Source of the DNA: CBDCLY01 sp965218715
GTDB taxonomy: Bacteria; Bacteroidota; Bacteroidia; Flavobacteriales_E; Vicingaceae
DNA: 19,122 bases
Reading direction: 5' to 3'
Assembly: GCA_965218715.1 (NCBI GenBank)
Contig: CBDCLY010000035.1
Coordinates: 1-19,122, forward strand
The notes beneath the pieces were generated by a model. The model was not told the DNA's origin and did not search any database. It was given only the letters and a program-made list of their open reading frames with translations. Shown in pieces: positions 16,021 through 19,122 of the stretch; within the stretch, counting starts at the first letter, position 1; each line of letters begins with the position of its first letter. A program made the translations under genes and the position numbers.

Positions 16021-17787
16021 GTGAACAATTTCAAGCAATTAGGCTTATCTGAAGACCTTTTAAAGGTTTTAGACAAAATGGGCTTTGAGCAAGCCACCCC
16101 AATTCAATCAGAATCCATCCCTGCATTATTAGAGAACCCCACAACCGATTTCATTGGTTTGGCTCAAACAGGGACTGGTAAAACAGCAGCATTTGGTTTA
16201 CCATTGGTAGACTTAGTAGATGCTGATAACAAGGCTACACAAGCATTGATCATGGCTCCAACAAGAGAGTTAGGTCAGCAAACAGCAAAACAATTGGTTA
16301 CTTTTTCTGAGCCAATTAAATCTTTGAATGTAGAGGTGGTTTACGGTGGTGCAGCCATTACCAACCAAATTAGAGCGCTAAAGAAACCTACACAAATTGT
16401 AGTGGCAACTCCAGGTAGATTGCTTGATTTGATCAGAAGAAAAGCCATCTCATTGGCCAATGTGCGTTATGTTGTGCTTGATGAGGCAGATGAAATGTTG
16501 AACATGGGCTTTAAAGAAGACATCGACGACATCTTATCCAACATTAAAGAAGACCATGCTACTTGGTTATTCTCGGCTACTATGCCAAACGACATCAGAA
16601 GAATCGTTAAGAAATACATGAGCGACCCAATTGAGGTAGCCATCAATACTGAGCAAAAGAGTAATGCCGACATTACGCATCAATACATTGTCACTAAGAC
16701 GGCCGACAAACTGCCAGCATTAAGACGTTTCTTAGACATGCAGCCCGATTTAAGAGGCATCATGTTCTGTAGAACCAAACGAGAAACTCAAGGCATTACC
16801 GATGAATTGTCTCAAATGGGTTATGGAGTAGAAGCTTTGCACGGCGATTTATCTCAAGCACAAAGAGATGCAGCCATGAGGCGTTTTAAATCTAGTGCTA
16901 TGCAATTGTTGATTGCTACAGATGTTGCAGCAAGAGGAATTGACGTGAATGACCTTTCTTACGTAATTCACCATACTTTACCAGATCAATTGGAAAGTTA
17001 TACTCACAGAAGTGGTAGAACAGGTAGAGCAGGGAAGAAGGGAATTTCTTTAGCCTTTATCAATCCAAGAGAAAGTAGAAGGTTAAAAGAGCTTGAAAAC
17101 AAGTTGCAAATCAAGTTTGAAACGGCTGAGGTGCCAAGTGTAGAAGAATTGAAAACAGTTCGTTTAAAGAAATGGGCCAATCAATTATTAGAAGCTGAAG
17201 TTCATGATTTAGCGGCAGAGCACTTAGAACCATTGCTAGAAGACTTAAAAGACTTGAGTAAAGAAGATTTGCTTAATAAATTAATTAGCAAAGAGTTAGA
17301 GGCTTTACTTAAACAAAATAATAAAGGCGGAAACTTGAATCAGCAAACTGAAAGTTCTCGACAAAGTGATCGTGATCGTGGAGGAAGAGATAGAGACAGA
17401 AGAAGCAGCGACAACAAGCGTTATTTCATCAACATCGGTGAAGAAGACGGCATGTCTAAGTTTGATTTGATCGATTTTGTACATGAGATTACCAGTGTCA
17501 ACAAGAAAGACATCAACAACATCAGTATCCAAAGGCGTCATGCTTATTTTGATGTGAAATCTGGATCCGCTAAAAACTTCGAATCCAAATTCCAGGGCTT
17601 AGAAATGGAGGACAGAGAAATCCGTGTGAACGAAGAAACCAATAGAGATCCAAGTAGCAACCGCAGATCAGGCGCTGGAGGCGGAGGTGGCCGCAGACGC
17701 GACAACCGAGGTCGACCACAAGATAGAGGCGGAAGAAGTGGTGGAGGTGGCCATAGAAAGGGTTCTGGAGGAAGACACAGAAGATAG
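16021..17787 (+). CDS. DEAD-box RNA helicase with DbpA-type RNA-binding domain (DeaD/CsdA-like)
   Basis: 588 residues from a GTG start; an in-frame TAA 12 nt upstream (16009-16011) and no earlier ATG fix this start. Motifs: Q motif GFEQATPIQ (21-29), Walker A AQTGTGKT (48-55), PTREL, DEAD-box as DEAD (154-157), SAT (185-187), HRSGRTGR (329-336). Residues about 466-540 (RYFINIGEEDGMSKFDLIDF...) match the DbpA/CsdA RNA-binding domain. The tail (about 546-588) is rich in Gly and Arg in RGG-like repeats and favours RNA binding or condensation. A D/R-rich linker (447-461) joins core and binding domain. Such enzymes unwind RNA in ribosome assembly and cold adaptation; the role here is inferred from architecture. 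It has its own promoter element. Confidence 0.95.
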   Translation: MNNFKQLGLSEDLLKVLDKMGFEQATPIQSESIPALLENPTTDFIGLAQTGTGKTAAFGLPLVDLVDADNKATQALIMAPTRELGQQTAKQLVTFSEPIKSLNVEVVYGGAAITNQIRALKKPTQIVVATPGRLLDLIRRKAISLANVRYVVLDEADEMLNMGFKEDIDDILSNIKEDHATWLFSATMPNDIRRIVKKYMSDPIEVAINTEQKSNADITHQYIVTKTADKLPALRRFLDMQPDLRGIMFCRTKRETQGITDELSQMGYGVEALHGDLSQAQRDAAMRRFKSSAMQLLIATDVAARGIDVNDLSYVIHHTLPDQLESYTHRSGRTGRAGKKGISLAFINPRESRRLKELENKLQIKFETAEVPSVEELKTVRLKKWANQLLEAEVHDLAAEHLEPLLEDLKDLSKEDLLNKLISKELEALLKQNNKGGNLNQQTESSRQSDRDRGGRDRDRRSSDNKRYFINIGEEDGMSKFDLIDFVHEITSVNKKDINNISIQRRHAYFDVKSGSAKNFESKFQGLEMEDREIRVNEETNRDPSSNRRSGAGGGGGRRRDNRGRPQDRGGRSGGGGHRKGSGGRHRR

Positions 17788-17790
17788 ATT

Positions 17791-17822
17791 TTTGGTGCAT
17801 TAGTCATTTTTCACTATTGTTG
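17791..17822 (+). promoter_or_regulatory. -33/-7 promoter for the small membrane protein gene
   Basis: TTTG (17791-17794), exactly 20 nt, then TATTGTTG (17815-17822), which matches TAnnTTTG at seven of eight positions. This is one of the two best-spaced promoters in the window. The implied leader is about 20 nt. Confidence 0.5.
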
Positions 17823-17845
17823 TAATTCATCAAAACGAAAACAAC

Positions 17846-18278
17846 ATGACTAACGGAGTAAAACCACCAACTTGGTTCTGGGTTGTGGCAGGAATTGCCT
17901 TGATCTGGGAATTTAATGGGCGTAATGGCCTATTTAGCTGAAGCATTCATGGACCCTGCTGCATTAGAAGCACTTCCTGCTGAACAACAAGAAGCTTATG
18001 CTAATAAACCTGCCTACGCAACAGCAGCTTTTGCATTGGCCGTTTTTGGAGGCGCTTTGGCTTGTTTAATGTTATTGCTAAGGAAAGCATTGGCAAGCCC
18101 TTTATTTTACATTTCTTTCCTTGCTATTTTAGTACAGATGTACCATGCCTTTTTTGTTATTGATTCTGTAGCCATGTTCGGACCAGGAGCAGCAGTTATG
18201 CCAGGAATGATAGTAGTAATTGCCATTTTACTCATCTTCATGAGTAGAAAAGCAAAAGCAAATGGCTGGATCAGTTAA
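17846..18278 (+). CDS. Small multi-pass membrane protein of unknown function (one-base frameshift)
   Basis: The true start is ATG 17846 (MTNGVKPPTWFWVVAGIALIW); the reading then shifts by one base in the GGG run at 17907-17909. Removing one G gives IWNLMGVMAYLAEAFMDP and an unbroken 143-residue protein; the length 433 nt is one more than a multiple of three, as expected. There are about four membrane helices (near 9-30, 57-79, 83-105, 115-133 of the repaired protein), with a short outside loop containing EQQEAYANKPAY. This type is often machine-annotated as 'sugar transporter' without evidence; I make no such claim. The first 30 residues would be missed if only the open frame from 17916 is read. 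Its stop overlaps the convergent DUF1207 gene by 8 nt. Confidence 0.75.
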
Positions 18279-19103
18279 TGTAGAAATAGATCCCTGAACC
18301 TACCCAAGTCACCTTCTCTTGCTCCATTTGAGAGTAGGGAAGGTGTCCTTGATAAAACTCCAACACCAAGCGCATGGGCAAACGATCTTCACTTGAACGA
18401 TAAGCAAAACCCATGGCTAGCTTTGCATTGAGATCAAAGTTGGTTTTCTTGAATTCCCCTTAAGGTTTGCTGCATAAGTGAATTGCCATTTTTTATCCTC
18501 CTTCAAACTTTTCATGATGCTTGCCTGATAAGAGAAAGGCAATCGAGGAGCATCTGGTCGAATTACAGCACCAAGTGTGACTTGATAATCGATTCTTTCT
18601 TTCCAATTGCGAAACACACTCAGTTCCAATTGTTCGTAATTCACCTTATTCTCGCTAGCAAAACGCAACTTGTTTCGAAAGATGAAATCATCACCCAAGT
18701 GAGAAGAAACATGGAAAAATCTTATTCTCCAGGTAGATTCATCACTTTCTAAAATATAGGAAATGGCCGCTTTGTAATCTACATTGAATAAATTTCTTTG
18801 TTGCTCTCCATTCACCTGCACCCATTCAAACTGAGTAAATGAGCCCAATTCGCCCACAATTTCATAGTTCCTGTCTTTTTTATCGATGCCAGAATAAATC
18901 GACTGGGCAGCCCCAAAACCAAAAGGCAAAAACTGATTTTCCATCATATTGCGATCGGTTAATGCAGTAAGGCTTCCAGAAAATTGTATTTCCGTTGGAT
19001 CAATGAAGTTTGAGGTTTTAGTTGTTCTTTCTCCCATCCAAACGTCTTGAGCGTTCAGAAAAATTGGAAAAACGAAAACAAGTGTTAAAAGGATTTTTTT
19101 CAT
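18271..19103 (-). CDS. DUF1207 secreted/outer-membrane-associated protein (one-base frameshift)
   Basis: Start ATG 19103 (a longer reading from 19112 runs into the promoter element). Signal peptide MKKILLTLVFVFPIFLNAQ. The motif FFHVSSHLGDDF (129-140) and the alternating beta pattern fit DUF1207. The frame breaks at the CCCC run at 18456-18459 (plus strand). Restoring one base gives LKGEFKKTNFDLNAKLAMG and continues to YQGHLPYSQMEQEKVTW and the stop at 18271-18273, a 277-residue protein. The length of 833 nt is one short of a multiple of three. Without repair the protein would end falsely at 18417. Function unknown; likely envelope location. Confidence 0.75.
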
Positions 19104-19105
19104 GC

Positions 19106-19117
19106 GCTGCAAATGTG
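19106..19117 (-). promoter_or_regulatory. -7-like element of the DUF1207 gene (CACATTTGCAGC)
   Basis: Minus-strand CACATTTG matches TAnnTTTG at seven of eight positions and carries the CAGC continuation seen at three other promoters. It lies only 6 nt before the ATG at 19103. The -33 region is outside the window. Confidence 0.4.
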
Positions 19118-19122
19118 CTAAA

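Noticed and set aside
17544..17807. Proline-rich minus-strand reading frames under the DEAD-box gene tail
   Set aside because: They are the complement of the Gly/Arg codons of the RGG-like tail; no start context or family.
17846..18278. Sugar transporter
   Set aside because: Automatic labels of this type exist for similar proteins, but a four-helix 143-residue protein shows no transporter motif.

Overview
This window looks like chromosomal DNA of an AT-rich Bacteroidota, most likely a flavobacterium-like member of the Flavobacteriales; that placement is an inference. Support comes from four secreted proteins with type IX secretion (T9SS) C-terminal sorting domains, family types common in the phylum (DUF4369/TlpA-like, DUF3667, choice-of-anchor V, DUF1207), promoters resembling the Bacteroidota -33 TTG / -7 TAnnTTTG pattern, few Shine-Dalgarno sites, and very tight gene packing. 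I see no tRNA, rRNA, CRISPR, insertion sequence, phage or plasmid gene.

Layout. 1-1698 (-) is a large T9SS-secreted protein, cut by the left edge and broken by three one-base shifts. 1846-5270 (+) is a two-gene M16 peptidase operon: an active HxxEH subunit, then a subunit without the zinc motif carrying a C-terminal extension. A strong bidirectional terminator (5286-5315) separates it from a minus-strand operon read from 7601 to 5314: a secreted TlpA-type thioredoxin, a SCO1/SenC protein and a very basic small lipoprotein. The 119-bp divergent spacer above it holds a perfect 20-bp palindrome and four TTAA steps spaced exactly 10 bp apart. 7721-8524 (+) is a membrane-anchored alpha/beta hydrolase. 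It runs tail to tail with prfC (release factor 3, -). Upstream lies a T9SS protein with a distinctive 'IDDFGTACAVGHL...IQPGY' module (10148-11461, -).

11586-13124 (+) is an SF2 helicase of the RadD/SSL2 type, overlapping by stop codons a secreted CxxC redoxin with a T9SS tail (13121-13840, -). 13948-15957 (+) pairs a DUF3667 membrane protein with a CxxCH choice-of-anchor V T9SS protein. 16021-17787 (+) is a DEAD-box RNA helicase with a DbpA-type RNA-binding domain and RGG-like tail. The right end holds a small multi-pass membrane protein (17846-18278, +) and a DUF1207 protein (18271-19103, -), each broken by one single-base shift.

A shared theme is envelope biology: secreted and surface proteins, periplasmic thiol/copper chemistry and extracytoplasmic proteolysis, mixed with housekeeping translation and RNA genes. 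All five frameshifts lie in the outer parts of the window (about 580-1440 and 17907-18459) while roughly 16 kb between is clean. This suggests poor consensus near contig ends rather than true gene decay. I found no convincing entirely new multi-gene system. The most interesting leads are the CAVG-module protein, the basic lipoprotein in the TlpA-SCO operon, the palindrome and phased repeat of that operon, and a recurring extended promoter element TTTGCAGC.
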